Of a stretch of 64,000 nucleotides of DNA, positions 25,727 to 36,177 are shown piece by piece. Position 1 is the first letter of the stretch. Each line of letters begins with the position of its first letter. Origin of the DNA: Brevundimonas sp. UBA4553 (GTDB lineage Bacteria; Pseudomonadota; Alphaproteobacteria; Caulobacterales; Caulobacteraceae); the NCBI RefSeq assembly GCF_002387245.1, contig NZ_DGLD01000010.1, positions 62,001 through 126,000 on the forward strand, given 5' to 3'. The notes under the pieces were generated by a model. It did no database searches and was not told the DNA's origin. It saw only the letters and a list, made by a program, of their open reading frames with translations. The position numbers and the translations under genes are program-made.

Positions 25727-26158
25727 ATGACCACCGCCAAGCCTCGCGGCCGCCCTCCGGCCCTGCCCGCCATCCTCCTCAGCCGCGCCGACTTCGACGC
25801 CCTGGACCGCTTGGTCGGCGACCTGCCGGGAACCGGCCCCGCCGGCCTGCTGCAACAGGAGCTGGATCGCGCCGAGGTCTGCGACGACGCCAAAATGCCC
25901 CGCGACGTGGTCGGTCTGAACCGCTGGCTGCATTACGCCGACGACCGTCACCCCGAGGTCCGTCGTGTCCAGTTGGTCCTGCCGCGCGAGGCCGACATCG
26001 ACGCGGGCCGCGTCTCCATCCTGTCGCACGTCGGCGCCGGCCTGATCGGCCTCAAGGAAGGCGAGTCCATCGCCTGGCCCGACCCCGCAGGCGAGACCCG
26101 CAAGCTGACGGCCGTCCTGATCGAGGACGAAGACCCCATCGCGGCTGTCGCCCACTGA
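25727..26158 (+). CDS. rnk: Nucleoside diphosphate kinase regulator (Rnk, GreA/GreB-like)
   Basis: A 143-aa protein. The N-terminal part (LPAILLSRADFDALDRLVG) and the C-terminal FKBP-like domain (RRVQLVLPREADI...SILSHVGAGLIGLKEGESI) match Rnk, which binds RNA polymerase near the secondary channel and is related to the C-terminal domain of GreA/GreB. The Gre coiled-coil tip is absent or short. It follows the small acidic gene by 33 bases and converges on a regulator gene, with a shared hairpin between them. Confidence 0.85.
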   Translation: MTTAKPRGRPPALPAILLSRADFDALDRLVGDLPGTGPAGLLQQELDRAEVCDDAKMPRDVVGLNRWLHYADDRHPEVRRVQLVLPREADIDAGRVSILSHVGAGLIGLKEGESIAWPDPAGETRKLTAVLIEDEDPIAAVAH

Positions 26159-26180
26159 AAGCTGCTGCGCTGGTAACCCC

Positions 26181-26201
26181 CTTCTCCCCTTCCGGGAGAA
26201 G
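26181..26201. terminator. Bidirectional hairpin between rnk and winged-helix regulator
   Basis: CTTCTCCC...GGGAGAAG forms an 8-bp stem between two convergent stops (26158 and 26207). The sequence is a core copy of the dispersed palindrome family found elsewhere in this window (51641, 58519), so a repeat may have been recruited as terminator. Confidence 0.5.
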
Positions 26202-26206
26202 GGCGG

Positions 26207-26509
26207 CTACTTCCGCCCGATCAATCCGCCCAGGGCGTCCAGATAGGCTGCAAACGCCGCCCGCCCCTCGGGCGTGATGGCGATGCGGGTCAGGGGCTTG
26301 TTGTTCACGAAGCTCTTGCTGATGGCGACATAGCCCGCCTCTTCCAGCTTCTTCAGATGGACCGACAGGTTGCCCTGGGTCGCCTCCAGCACCGTCTTCA
26401 GCTCGGTGAAGTCCGCCGCCTCGACATCGGCCAGATAGACCATGATCCCCAGCCGCATGCGGCCGTGGATAACCTCGTCGATCCGTCCAAAATCGTCCGC
26501 CAGACCCAT
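26207..26509 (-). CDS. Winged-helix transcriptional regulator
   Basis: A 100-aa winged-helix protein of the HTH_34-like group. The helix-turn-helix is in DFTELKTVLEATQGNLSVHL with the wing around NNKPLTRIAITPEGRAAF. Such regulators are usually co-encoded with a small membrane protein they control. Here it begins 4 bases after a membrane-protein gene on the same strand. No ligand-binding domain is present. Confidence 0.88.
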   Translation of the reverse strand: MGLADDFGRIDEVIHGRMRLGIMVYLADVEAADFTELKTVLEATQGNLSVHLKKLEEAGYVAISKSFVNNKPLTRIAITPEGRAAFAAYLDALGGLIGRK

Positions 26510-26513
26510 GGCG

Positions 26514-27152
26514 TCAGCCGGCCTTCCCGCCCGCTCGGGCGTCGCGGAACATCACCCAGCCCGGCAGGGCGAACAGCAGGAACAGCGCCACGGTACAGAC
26601 GCCCAGATAGGCGACCGGCTGGCGAACCAGCAGACCCAGCGCCACCGCCGTGACCCATCCGCCCAGCGACACCGCCAGCATCCAACCCTTTTTCTTCAGC
26701 ACCCACGCCACATACCAGGCCGCCGCCTGCAGCGCGAAGACGATGGCGGCGTAATAGAGCCAGACGGCGAAATCCTGATCCCGCATCGCCCCTACGGCGA
26801 AGACGATGACCACCGCGGCGTTGGCCATGCCGGTGGCGCTGAAGGCGGCGTTCGTCACCCGCGTCGCCAGCGGCCCCCGGTTGGACGGCCCGGCCTTGCG
26901 GTCCGTCAGGATGGCCCAGGTCAGGATCGCCAGAAAGGCCACGGTGATCCCGACCACAAACACCAGATTGGCCAGATCGGGCCAGCGGATCAGTCCGATC
27001 ACCTGCCCGACATGGAACAGGCACTGCAGGCCATACAGCAACCCGCCCGCCAGATAGCAGATCGCCAGGGTCATCGGCGGTCGCCCGCCGCCCTCGACGA
27101 TGGAGCGCATGAAGGCGAGGTCGGCTTCGGGCGTGCGGGACTTGTCGGTCAT
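26514..27152 (-). CDS. Multi-spanning membrane protein partnered with winged-helix regulator
   Basis: A 212-aa protein starting MTDKSRTPEADLAFMRSIVEG, with about six hydrophobic helices. The first covers MTLAICYLAGGLLYGLQCLF (residues 27-46). No family name is recognised beyond its genomic pairing with the regulator 4 bases downstream, an arrangement seen in many proteobacteria. The frame extends 21 codons upstream, but the ATG at 27152 gives a sensible soluble N-terminus. The role is unknown. Confidence 0.8.
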   Translation of the reverse strand: MTDKSRTPEADLAFMRSIVEGGGRPPMTLAICYLAGGLLYGLQCLFHVGQVIGLIRWPDLANLVFVVGITVAFLAILTWAILTDRKAGPSNRGPLATRVTNAAFSATGMANAAVVIVFAVGAMRDQDFAVWLYYAAIVFALQAAAWYVAWVLKKKGWMLAVSLGGWVTAVALGLLVRQPVAYLGVCTVALFLLFALPGWVMFRDARAGGKAG

Positions 27153-27216
27153 CGGGTGATTCCTGGCGCGACGCGGCTGCCCCCTTCGGATGGACGCAGC
27201 CGCCAAGGTTGGCAAG

Positions 27217-28431
27217 CTATTCGGCGGCGACGGGGACGTTGACGCGGGCCCGACGCCACGGCGTGCGACGCCCGTTCAGCCAGCGCCCCATGAAGCCGTG
27301 ACGGACCATCAGCTCGTAGCTGGCCAGGCACACGGCGCTGACGCCGACCACGACGATAGCCAGCTTGACCGGCCAGGCCAGGGCCCAGTCCTGCACCACC
27401 ACCTGCGCCGCCATCACCAGCGGCAGGTGAACGATGTAGATCCAGTAGGAGGCGTCGGCCAGATAGCGCCGCACCGCGCTGTGGCCCGACCAGAACCTCA
27501 GCGCCAGCCCGACGACGGCGAACATCGAGGCATAGGTGGCCACGCCAAAGGCCGCCGCCGCCATGGCCTTGGCCGCGGGATCGGTCATCGGCGTCAGCAC
27601 CGGCGTCGGCCCGCCCGACAACATCAGCGCCGTCGTCCCCGCTCCCAGCGCCAGCCCCAGATAGACAGGCGTCCAGGCTGCAATGCGCGCCAGCAGGTCG
27701 CGGCGACGGTCCAGCAGCCCCCCCATGCCAAAGGCCAGCCCGAAACCGACCAGGGCCGAGGCCTCGGGGATCAGTCCCGCATCCGGCGTCGGAATGCCGA
27801 AGAAGGCGATCCAGTTGGGTTCGAACCACAGAGCCAGGGCCAAAGGCGCGCCCAGCACCAGCGGCCCCAACGGCCCGACCAGTCCGCCCGCCAATCGGTC
27901 CAGCCCTCGCCCCAGACGCCCCGCCCTGTCCAGCCGCGTGACGACAGCGCCCCCGATCACCAGGGCCGCATAGAACCACAGCAGCACCCAGAGAAACCAC
28001 AGATGGGTCAGCGGGATATTGGTCCAGTCATAGGTCGGCGGCGGCGGCGCATCGGCCGCGGTCAGGCCATGCAGCGAGGCGTTCCACACCAGCACCGCCA
28101 CGATCCCCGCCATCACCGGCCCCCAGAAGACCGCCAGAGGCGCAGCAATGCGGACCAGCCGGTTCTTGAGGAAGCCCACCGCCCCGCGCCGTTTCAGCAT
28201 CATGTGGCCGAACAGGCCGGCGATCAGGAAGAAGCTGACCATGCGAAACAGGTGGATGACGAAGAAGAGGCCGCTGGCCCAGACCGAGGTCTGATCATCG
28301 CCCACGATCCAGATCTGGCTCGGGAAAAAGGACAGGGTCGCGTGCAGCACCACCCCCAGCAACAGGGCCGCGCCCCGCAGGCCGTCAAGGCCGTGCAGTC
28401 GCTCGTTTTGATCGAATGCGGATGCCGTCAT
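27217..28431 (-). CDS. Acyltransferase 3 / OpgC-like membrane protein
   Basis: A 404-aa integral membrane protein with about ten helices. The N-terminus reads ERLHGLDGLRGAALLLGVVLH, the conserved opening of acyltransferase family 3, including the candidate catalytic histidine. These proteins O-acylate extracytoplasmic sugars or glucans. The ATG at 28431 has an excellent AGGAGG site. It lies 64 bases upstream of the membrane-protein gene and may share its transcript. The upstream region contains a dyad that may bind a regulator. Confidence 0.83.
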   Translation of the reverse strand: MTASAFDQNERLHGLDGLRGAALLLGVVLHATLSFFPSQIWIVGDDQTSVWASGLFFVIHLFRMVSFFLIAGLFGHMMLKRRGAVGFLKNRLVRIAAPLAVFWGPVMAGIVAVLVWNASLHGLTAADAPPPPTYDWTNIPLTHLWFLWVLLWFYAALVIGGAVVTRLDRAGRLGRGLDRLAGGLVGPLGPLVLGAPLALALWFEPNWIAFFGIPTPDAGLIPEASALVGFGLAFGMGGLLDRRRDLLARIAAWTPVYLGLALGAGTTALMLSGGPTPVLTPMTDPAAKAMAAAAFGVATYASMFAVVGLALRFWSGHSAVRRYLADASYWIYIVHLPLVMAAQVVVQDWALAWPVKLAIVVVGVSAVCLASYELMVRHGFMGRWLNGRRTPWRRARVNVPVAAE

Positions 28432-28466
28432 GGCGCCCTCCTGTTTCGGATAACGCCATATCGCAC

Positions 28467-28476
28467 AGACTAGTCT
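28467..28476. promoter_or_regulatory. Perfect dyad upstream of acyltransferase gene
   Basis: AGACTAGTCT is a perfect 10-bp palindrome 36 bases upstream of the acyltransferase start, and a second partial dyad (ACAAACTTGT) lies six bases further on. The spot is AT-rich compared with its surroundings. It could be an operator or an overlapping promoter; the binding protein is unknown. Confidence 0.35.
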
Positions 28477-28524
28477 AAAATACAAACTTGTCTGCCAGAA
28501 TGTCGCGCGCCCGTTGCGACCACG

Positions 28525-28553
28525 AAAAAGGGGCGGACCCTGCGGCCCGCCCC
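28525..28553 (-). terminator. Intrinsic terminator after ftsH
   Basis: On the minus strand, a GC-rich stem (arms 28530-28536 and 28547-28553) is followed by five Ts (28525-28529). It lies 29 bases downstream of the ftsH stop and should end the tol-pal/tilS/ftsH transcript. Confidence 0.8.
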
Positions 28554-28581
28554 TCCTTTTATTTCGGCCTGCCTGAACGGA

Positions 28582-30558
<1,977 letters not shown>

Positions 30559-30612
30559 TCGATCCTCGGTTTCTCGGCGAACGCCCTCGGGCTCCGCCGA
30601 TCGGCAGTCTTT

Positions 30613-31839
30613 CTACGAAAATAGGTCAGTCGGCGGCGTTTCGCCATGCATGGGGTGAAAGAGGTCGGCTTCCTGCGTCGTTTCGCCCAAGGCCAGCCTC
30701 AGACGCTGCGGCGCCAACATCCGCACCGTCGCCGCTCGCCATGCAAGAACCGGCGCATCCTCGCCGTCTCGGATCAGCACGGGCAGCCCGCCCCGCGCCG
30801 CGGGCGGAAGTCCCGCCAGCACCCGCCGATCCCCGGCCGACAGCCGCGCCAGACGTCCTTCCGCCACCGTCACGCGCCAGCCGGCAGCGCGCGCCGTGAT
30901 CTCGAACCGACCGTCCCAGACGGCCCCCACGCCCGGCGTCAGCATCATCGCCTCGGGCGCTCGCCTACGCATCTCGCCGGGCTCGCGCATCAGCAGGACT
31001 CTCGTCCCCTCCGCCTCGATCCGCGCTCCCGTCAGTCCCGCCGTGAAGTCTTCGCCCGCCGTTAGACGCGCCATCAGTCCCGCCAGCCGATCCCCGCGCG
31101 GCGGAACCGCCCCGCCGCCTGCGCAAACCAGCGCCGCCGCCAACCTGGCCGCCGGAGCGCCCCGCGGGATTTCCAGCACGCCGGCCCAGGCCATCAGCCC
31201 TGCCTCACCCTCCCCTTGCTGGGGAGGGTGGTCGCGCAGCAACCGGGGGGGGAAGGCCGCGCGATCCACGTCTCCCGCCAAGGCGCTCGCCAACGCCGCC
31301 CGCGCCCGACTGCGCCCGAACCGCGCATCCGCATTAGCCGGATCCTCGATCCAGGCCTGCCCCCGCCCGGTCAGATAGTCCCGCAGGACCTCGCGCCGCT
31401 CGTTCAATAGCGGCCGCAACAGCATCAGCCCCCGCCCCTCGGGCCAGACCGGCGACGGCGACCACTCGCGCACGCGGCCCAGGGTCGAGCCCCGCGCCCG
31501 CATCCAGTCAGCCTCGGCCACGTCGTCGGCGGTATGGGCCAGCAGCACTACCCGCGCGCCCGCGTCGCGGGCCGCCTCGGCGATCAATCCATGTCGCGCC
31601 GCCCGCGCCCGCGCCGTCAGCCCTGGCCCGCTCGCCGCATCGTTCCAGCGAAGGGATCGCCAGTCAGCCCCGACCGCCCGCGCCGCCTCGCCCGCGAACC
31701 GGGTCCAGTCCGCGCTCAGAGCGTTGAGATTGTGATCCACTGTCAGGGCCAGCAGCCGCCGTCCGTGGGCCTTGGTCCAGTCGGCGGCGAGATGCAGCAG
31801 GGCCATGGAGTCGCCCCCGCCCGACAGGGCCACCGCCAC
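30613..31839 (-). CDS. tilS: tRNA(Ile)-lysidine synthetase
   Basis: The 408-aa form starts with a GTG immediately before the PP-loop SGGGDS (residues 6-11), with VDHNLN and LLAHTADDVAE downstream. It adds lysidine to the CAU anticodon of tRNA-Ile. TilS usually has 15-30 residues before the PP-loop. Those codons are present and in frame back to a CTG at 31923 that overlaps the cpoB stop (CTGA), but there is no ATG, GTG or TTG, so a CTG start is plausible. Residues 190-220 are disturbed by a palindromic repeat (31204-31252) that stays in frame as LRDHPPQQGEGEAG. Enzyme identity is firm; the exact start is not. Confidence 0.88.
   Translation of the reverse strand: MAVALSGGGDSMALLHLAADWTKAHGRRLLALTVDHNLNALSADWTRFAGEAARAVGADWRSLRWNDAASGPGLTARARAARHGLIAEAARDAGARVVLLAHTADDVAEADWMRARGSTLGRVREWSPSPVWPEGRGLMLLRPLLNERREVLRDYLTGRGQAWIEDPANADARFGRSRARAALASALAGDVDRAAFPPRLLRDHPPQQGEGEAGLMAWAGVLEIPRGAPAARLAAALVCAGGGAVPPRGDRLAGLMARLTAGEDFTAGLTGARIEAEGTRVLLMREPGEMRRRAPEAMMLTPGVGAVWDGRFEITARAAGWRVTVAEGRLARLSAGDRRVLAGLPPAARGGLPVLIRDGEDAPVLAWRAATVRMLAPQRLRLALGETTQEADLFHPMHGETPPTDLFS
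31204..31252. repeat. Palindromic repeat (family B) inside tilS
   Basis: The stretch CCCTCCCCTTGCTGGGGAGG, followed by GTGGTCGCGCAGCAACCGGG, matches the palindromes at 49678 and 49800 in core sequence. It lies inside the tilS reading frame without breaking it, adding about 16 residues in the central linker. This is a dispersed element that has entered coding sequence. Confidence 0.7.
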
Positions 31840-31919
31840 CGGCTCGGCCCTTTCCGCATCCAGCCGCGCATCCAGCCGGGCGAACGCCCGGCCGGTCAGG
31901 CCGTCGGCGTCGGCTGGCG

Positions 31920-32762
31920 TCAGCTGCAGTTCGCCCGCGTGCGCAGCTGCGTGGCGCGGGTCTTCTGCGCCGCCGTCGCCGTCTCGGCGTAGCGGCGGGT
32001 GAACTCGGTCAGCGCGCCGCAGGCCTGGGTGGCCCGGTCGGTGGCGCGCAGGGCCTCGGCCAGTTTCAGCGTCGTCTCCGGCGCCCAGGGCGTGCGCGGC
32101 CAGCCGTTCAGGGCGGCGGCGTAGGCCGGCACGGCGGCGGCGTTTTCGCGCGCGGCGACATAGACGTCGCCCAGGCGCGAATTCGCTTCACGCGACTGCG
32201 GCGTATTGGGCCAGGTGACGATCACCGTCTCCAGCGCGCGCTGCCCGCGCACGCCGTCGGTCCCCAACAAACGCAGCGCCGCCGTCAAGTCCTGGGCGGC
32301 GTCGCCGGTCGGCGAGTGGGCGACGATCGGCCCGTTCAACTCCGCCTCTTCCTCGGCCGCCTTCTCGGCGCGCTCGACCCGGCCTTCCAGATCGCGCAGG
32401 CGACGGCTCAGGGCGGCGTTGTCGCGCGTGGCCTCGTCCAGCTGGAAGGTCAGGCGCTCGCCGTCCGCGTTCACCCGCTGGAAGGTCTGCTCCAGATCCG
32501 ACAAGCGACGCTCCATGATCTGAAGCTGGCCCTGCATGGCCACGACCTCGGGATCGGGTTCGACCAGCACCGGCTGGCCGGCGGCGTTCCTCTGGGTAAG
32601 AGCGCGTTCCAGACGGCGGACATTGCGGTCCAGCTGGTCCAGACGGCGCTTGTCCCACTGGACTGGCTCCATCGGCGCGACCTGGGCGACGACCGCGCCT
32701 CCGATCAGGGTCAGACCGATGGCCGTCATGGCGGCGGATTTGGAAAAAGTCAGCTTAAGCAT
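31920..32762 (-). CDS. cpoB: Tol-Pal system protein CpoB (YbgF)
   Basis: A 280-aa periplasmic protein with a signal peptide (about 1-27). A coiled coil (about 35-135) contains repeated heptads such as LERALTQ and LRDLEGRVERAEKAAEEEAE. C-terminal TPR-like helices follow (about 155-280; TWPNTPQSREANSRLGDVYVAA). CpoB coordinates Tol-Pal with peptidoglycan synthesis during constriction. Here it is separated from pal by a DUF3667 gene, which is unusual. Its stop overlaps the probable tilS start. Confidence 0.9.
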   Translation of the reverse strand: MLKLTFSKSAAMTAIGLTLIGGAVVAQVAPMEPVQWDKRRLDQLDRNVRRLERALTQRNAAGQPVLVEPDPEVVAMQGQLQIMERRLSDLEQTFQRVNADGERLTFQLDEATRDNAALSRRLRDLEGRVERAEKAAEEEAELNGPIVAHSPTGDAAQDLTAALRLLGTDGVRGQRALETVIVTWPNTPQSREANSRLGDVYVAARENAAAVPAYAAALNGWPRTPWAPETTLKLAEALRATDRATQACGALTEFTRRYAETATAAQKTRATQLRTRANCS

Positions 32763-32818
32763 GTCTCAAGTCGTCCCACCGATTTGCGGCGCTCGCAAGG
32801 CCGAGATCCAGGCCCGGG

Positions 32819-33970
32819 TCAGTGTCCCAGCCCCAGGTAGATGATCGACACGATGAACAGGGTGGCGGCGATCTCGCAGAAGATCAGCAGGGCCACCGTC
32901 CGCCACAGGGTCGAGAAGATCTTCAGGCTGTAGGCGCCCTTCAACTGGGCGAACATGTGGACCGGGACAATCAAACTCGCCACCAGTCCCGCGACAGCCC
33001 CCGCCCCCTTCACCGTCGTCGCCAGCACCACCACCGCCATCAGCAGCAGCGACATGAAGGTCAGCGAATACAGCACGAAGACCCCGTGATCATACAGGGT
33101 GAAGCCCCGCTTCCACAGGAACATCAGGGCCACGAAGGGGATCGACAGCGGCACCAGCAGGAAGGCGAACTTGTAGATGGTCTGCTGCAGCTTGTAGAGC
33201 GCCAGGTCCGGGTTCTTCAGCTTCTTGGCCACGGTCTTGGTCAGGCCGTTGGTCTCGCCGTTCTTGCCCACGTCGGCGGCGATATCGGCCACCTGCGCCT
33301 GCCAGGAGCCCGGCGACAGCCCGTCCTTGCGCCCCTCGAGAGCGTCGTGCTCCAGCCGCGCCAGCTTGGCCTTTTCGTTGATCACTCCGGCCTGGGCCGC
33401 GGCCAGAACGCCGGCGGACACGCCCGCCCGCGCGCCGCTGTTGACCGGCGGAGGCGCGTCGCCGGCCGGCTCCATCGCCGCCGTGGCCGCATCGACCTCC
33501 CTCTGGGCGGCGGCGACGACCACCTCGGCCTCCGCGATCGCCTCGCGCTGGGCGGCGATCTGCTCCGGCAGCCCCTGCAGCTTCATCTCCGAATGCGGCA
33601 TGAAGCTCAGGGCGAAGAACATGACGAACAGGGTGAACAGGAACATGGCCAGAGGCGAGACGTAGCGCGTCCGCTTGCCCTGCACCCATTCACGCGTCAG
33701 CCGCCCGGGGTTGACGATCAGCAGCGGCAGGGTCCGCCAGAAGCGGCCGTCGAAATGCATGACCCCGTGCAGCAGTTCCTCGCCCAGATGCAGCAGGGTG
33801 CGGTGCACATGGGCCGCCTGACCGCAGTTGGCGCAGAAGCGGCCCGTCACCTCGGCGCCGCAGTCGGCGCAGACCGCATGATGCTCGCCCGACTTTCCGG
33901 TCGGCTTCTCGATGGCCCCTGCGATGATGCCGCCCGTCATGGCGCCGCCCGCTGCTTCCAGATCAATCAT
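32819..33970 (-). CDS. DUF3667 zinc-ribbon membrane protein
   Basis: A 383-aa protein that starts with a soluble part carrying a four-cysteine ribbon (CADCGAEVTGRFCANCGQ, about residues 36-53), then HRTLLHLGEELLHGVMHFDGRFWRTL. This is the signature order of DUF3667 proteins. Four or five membrane helices follow, with a cytoplasmic coiled coil (about 145-225) between the first and the rest. Function is not established. It lies between pal and cpoB, 56 bases before cpoB, so it interrupts the usual tol-pal order and may be transcribed with cpoB. A GGGGGAA ribosome site precedes the ATG at 33970. Confidence 0.85.
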   Translation of the reverse strand: MIDLEAAGGAMTGGIIAGAIEKPTGKSGEHHAVCADCGAEVTGRFCANCGQAAHVHRTLLHLGEELLHGVMHFDGRFWRTLPLLIVNPGRLTREWVQGKRTRYVSPLAMFLFTLFVMFFALSFMPHSEMKLQGLPEQIAAQREAIAEAEVVVAAAQREVDAATAAMEPAGDAPPPVNSGARAGVSAGVLAAAQAGVINEKAKLARLEHDALEGRKDGLSPGSWQAQVADIAADVGKNGETNGLTKTVAKKLKNPDLALYKLQQTIYKFAFLLVPLSIPFVALMFLWKRGFTLYDHGVFVLYSLTFMSLLLMAVVVLATTVKGAGAVAGLVASLIVPVHMFAQLKGAYSLKIFSTLWRTVALLIFCEIAATLFIVSIIYLGLGH

Positions 33971-34020
33971 TCCGCTTCCCCCCGGATTCGGCGCGGACTT
34001 TGATCCGCTGCGCCCGCAAA

Positions 34021-34053
34021 GAAAAGAGGCGCCGGCTGCAAAGCCGACGCCTC
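34021..34053 (-). terminator. Intrinsic terminator after pal
   Basis: Minus-strand stem of 12 bp with one mismatch (arms 34026-34037 and 34042-34053) followed by TTTTC. It lies 27 bases past the pal stop, so pal ends its own transcript and the DUF3667 gene starts a new one. Confidence 0.8.
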
Positions 34054-34079
34054 CCGTCATTCTGACGCTGTCGCCCGGT

Positions 34080-34634
34080 TTAGCGGGGGGCGCCCGACAC
34101 GATCGCGGTGTGGGCGTTGCGGTTCTGGGCCCAGGCGGACTCGTTCGAACCCTCGGCGATCGGACGCTCCTTGCCGAAGCTGATGGTGTCGATACGGCCA
34201 GCCGGCACGCCGCGCTGGATCAGATAGGTGCGGACGGCCTCGGCGCGACGGGCGCCCAGGGCCAGGTTGTATTCACGGGTGCCGCGTTCGTCGGCGTTGC
34301 CCTCGATGCGAACCGTGACCTGCGGATAGCGCTGCAGCCAGGCGGCCTGGGCGTCCAGACGCGGCTGGGCTTCCGGGCGCACCGAATAGGAGTCCAGATC
34401 GAAGTAGATGCGATCGCCGACGTTGACGACGAAGTCCTGCTCCGAGCCCGGCGCGGCGGCGCCGACGTTGCCGCCGGTCACGGGGCCGGTCGGGGCGGTC
34501 GGGTATTGCGGGCCGGTGGGCTGGGCCGGTTCCACCGGCACGGCCGGCTCCACCTTGGGCTTGGGCGCGCAGGCGGCCAGGGCGGCGACGGCGGCGCTGA
34601 CGGCGGCCAGCTTGATCAGGGTCGAGGAATTCAT
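34080..34634 (-). CDS. pal: Peptidoglycan-associated lipoprotein Pal
   Basis: A 184-aa lipoprotein. The signal peptide ends in lipobox LAAC with Cys22, followed by a short Pro-rich linker and an OmpA-like peptidoglycan-binding domain (about 70-180). Its key motif is GNADERGTREYNLALGARRAEAV, in which Asp and Arg contact diaminopimelate. Pal anchors the outer membrane to peptidoglycan and works with TolQRAB during division. An AAGGAG ribosome site precedes the ATG. It has its own promoter-like sequence and terminator, but is next to tolB. Confidence 0.97.
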   Translation of the reverse strand: MNSSTLIKLAAVSAAVAALAACAPKPKVEPAVPVEPAQPTGPQYPTAPTGPVTGGNVGAAAPGSEQDFVVNVGDRIYFDLDSYSVRPEAQPRLDAQAAWLQRYPQVTVRIEGNADERGTREYNLALGARRAEAVRTYLIQRGVPAGRIDTISFGKERPIAEGSNESAWAQNRNAHTAIVSGAPR

Positions 34635-34650
34635 TGGGTCGTCTCCTTGT

Positions 34651-34677
34651 ATTCTAGTCTGAGGACGGCGGCCTCAA
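34651..34677 (-). promoter_or_regulatory. Possible pal promoter (Caulobacterales housekeeping type)
   Basis: On the minus strand TTGAGG (34672-34677) is followed by CTAGAAT (34651-34657). This resembles the TTGaC / GCTANA housekeeping pattern of Caulobacter at the accepted spacing. It lies 17-43 bases upstream of the pal ATG. The gap to tolB is 154 bases. Confidence 0.4.
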
Positions 34678-34788
34678 GCTTGGCTTTATCCGGCTCTGCT
34701 AGACCGCGGCATCCAGCCGCGCCAGACGCGATAACGCACAGTTTATGGGAATGGCTCCGCTCGTGATCTCACGAAGCCGTAACCCCCG

Positions 34789-36177
34789 TCAGGCGGGGCA
34801 GGAATCCGCGCCCTGACCGATGCCCAGGCTGGCCGGCGGGGCGTCCAGCAGACCCGACCACGCCGGGTCCGAACCGCGTCCGTCATAGCCCGCCTGCGCC
34901 ACCACGCGACCCGACAGGTCGACGGTCCACAGGCGGGTGTCGCCGCCCGGGCTCTGGCGCGCGAAGGCGATGTAGCGGCCGTTCGGCGCCCAGGACGGGC
35001 CTTCCTCGAAATAGCTGGACGACAGGATGCGCTCGCCTGTCCCGTCCGACTTCATCACTCCGATGTGGAAGCGGCCGCCCGACTGCTTGGTGAAGGCGAT
35101 CATGTCGCCGCGCGGGCTCCAGGCCGGGGCCGTATAGATGCCGCCGCCACGCGAGATCGGGCGCTGGCCCGAGCCGTCCGCCCGCATGGTGTAAAGGCGC
35201 GCCGAACCCGAGCGGTCGGAGGTGAAGACGATCTGGTTGCCGTCCGGGCTGAACGACGGCGAGGTGTCGATGCCGGGGTCGCTGGTCAGACGCGACAGCT
35301 GACGCGTGCGCAGGTTCATCACATAGACGTCGGTGTTGCCGCCGCGAATGATCGAGAAGGCGATCTTGGACCCGTCGTTCGAGAAGCGCGGCGCCAGCAC
35401 CTGCCCGTCGAACTCGCCCAGGCTCTCGCGGCGGCCCGTCGACAGGTTGTAGAGGTAGATGCGGCTGTAGTCCTTGCCCAGGGCCACATAGGTGACCTCG
35501 TCCGGGTTGGACGCCGAGAAGCGCGGCGACATGATGATCTCGTCGCCCTGGGTCAGGAAGACGGGGTTGTAGCCGTCTTGATCGACGATGGTCAGGCGCG
35601 ACAGCTTGTTCAACTGGGTGCCGCTCTCGGACACGAACAGGACGCGCGAATCAAAGAAGCCCGCCTCGCCCGTCATGCGCTGATAGATGACGTCCGAAAT
35701 CTTGTGCGCGATCCGACGCCACTGTTCGCTCGTGGCGGTGAACTGATAGCTGACCAGCTGGCACTGGCGGTACGGGTCGTACAGGCGGAAGCCCACGTCC
35801 ACCCGCCCATCGGCGCGCGGCGTGACGCCGCCGTACAGCACCGCCTGCGCCCCGATCGAGGTCCACTGCGGGAAGTTCGGCGCATTGGCGAGGGTCAGCC
35901 CCGTCTCGATGAAGCTCGCCGGGTTCAGCGGGTCAAAGAAGCCCGAGCGCTTCAGGTTGCCGCTGATGACGTTCGAGATCTGCGGCCCGTTCTGCCCGGC
36001 GAAGGGCACCACGGCGATCTGCAGCGGCCGCAGCACGCCCTCGTCCACCACCACATCCTGCATCGGCGCAGCCGCCGCCGTCGCCTGTGGCTGGGTCTGG
36101 GCCGAAGCGGGCTGAACCATCGCCGGGGCCGCCATGACGACCGCCGCGGCCGAGGCGAGGAGAAGGTGCAGACGCAT
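34789..36177 (-). CDS. tolB: Tol-Pal beta-propeller protein TolB
   Basis: A 462-aa periplasmic protein with a signal peptide (1-26). The N-terminal domain (LRPLQIAVVPFAGQNG onwards) leads to a six-bladed propeller with repeated motifs such as PRFSNDGSKIAFS, PSFSPDGNQIVFTSDRSG and PAWSPRGDMIAFT. TolB binds Pal and TolA. The start at 36177 (MRLHLLLASAA) has a GGGAG site; the frame stays open upstream into the repeat-containing gap. It follows tolA after 344 bases, an unusually wide separation within the operon. Confidence 0.97.
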   Translation of the reverse strand: MRLHLLLASAAAVVMAAPAMVQPASAQTQPQATAAAAPMQDVVVDEGVLRPLQIAVVPFAGQNGPQISNVISGNLKRSGFFDPLNPASFIETGLTLANAPNFPQWTSIGAQAVLYGGVTPRADGRVDVGFRLYDPYRQCQLVSYQFTATSEQWRRIAHKISDVIYQRMTGEAGFFDSRVLFVSESGTQLNKLSRLTIVDQDGYNPVFLTQGDEIIMSPRFSASNPDEVTYVALGKDYSRIYLYNLSTGRRESLGEFDGQVLAPRFSNDGSKIAFSIIRGGNTDVYVMNLRTRQLSRLTSDPGIDTSPSFSPDGNQIVFTSDRSGSARLYTMRADGSGQRPISRGGGIYTAPAWSPRGDMIAFTKQSGGRFHIGVMKSDGTGERILSSSYFEEGPSWAPNGRYIAFARQSPGGDTRLWTVDLSGRVVAQAGYDGRGSDPAWSGLLDAPPASLGIGQGADSCPA

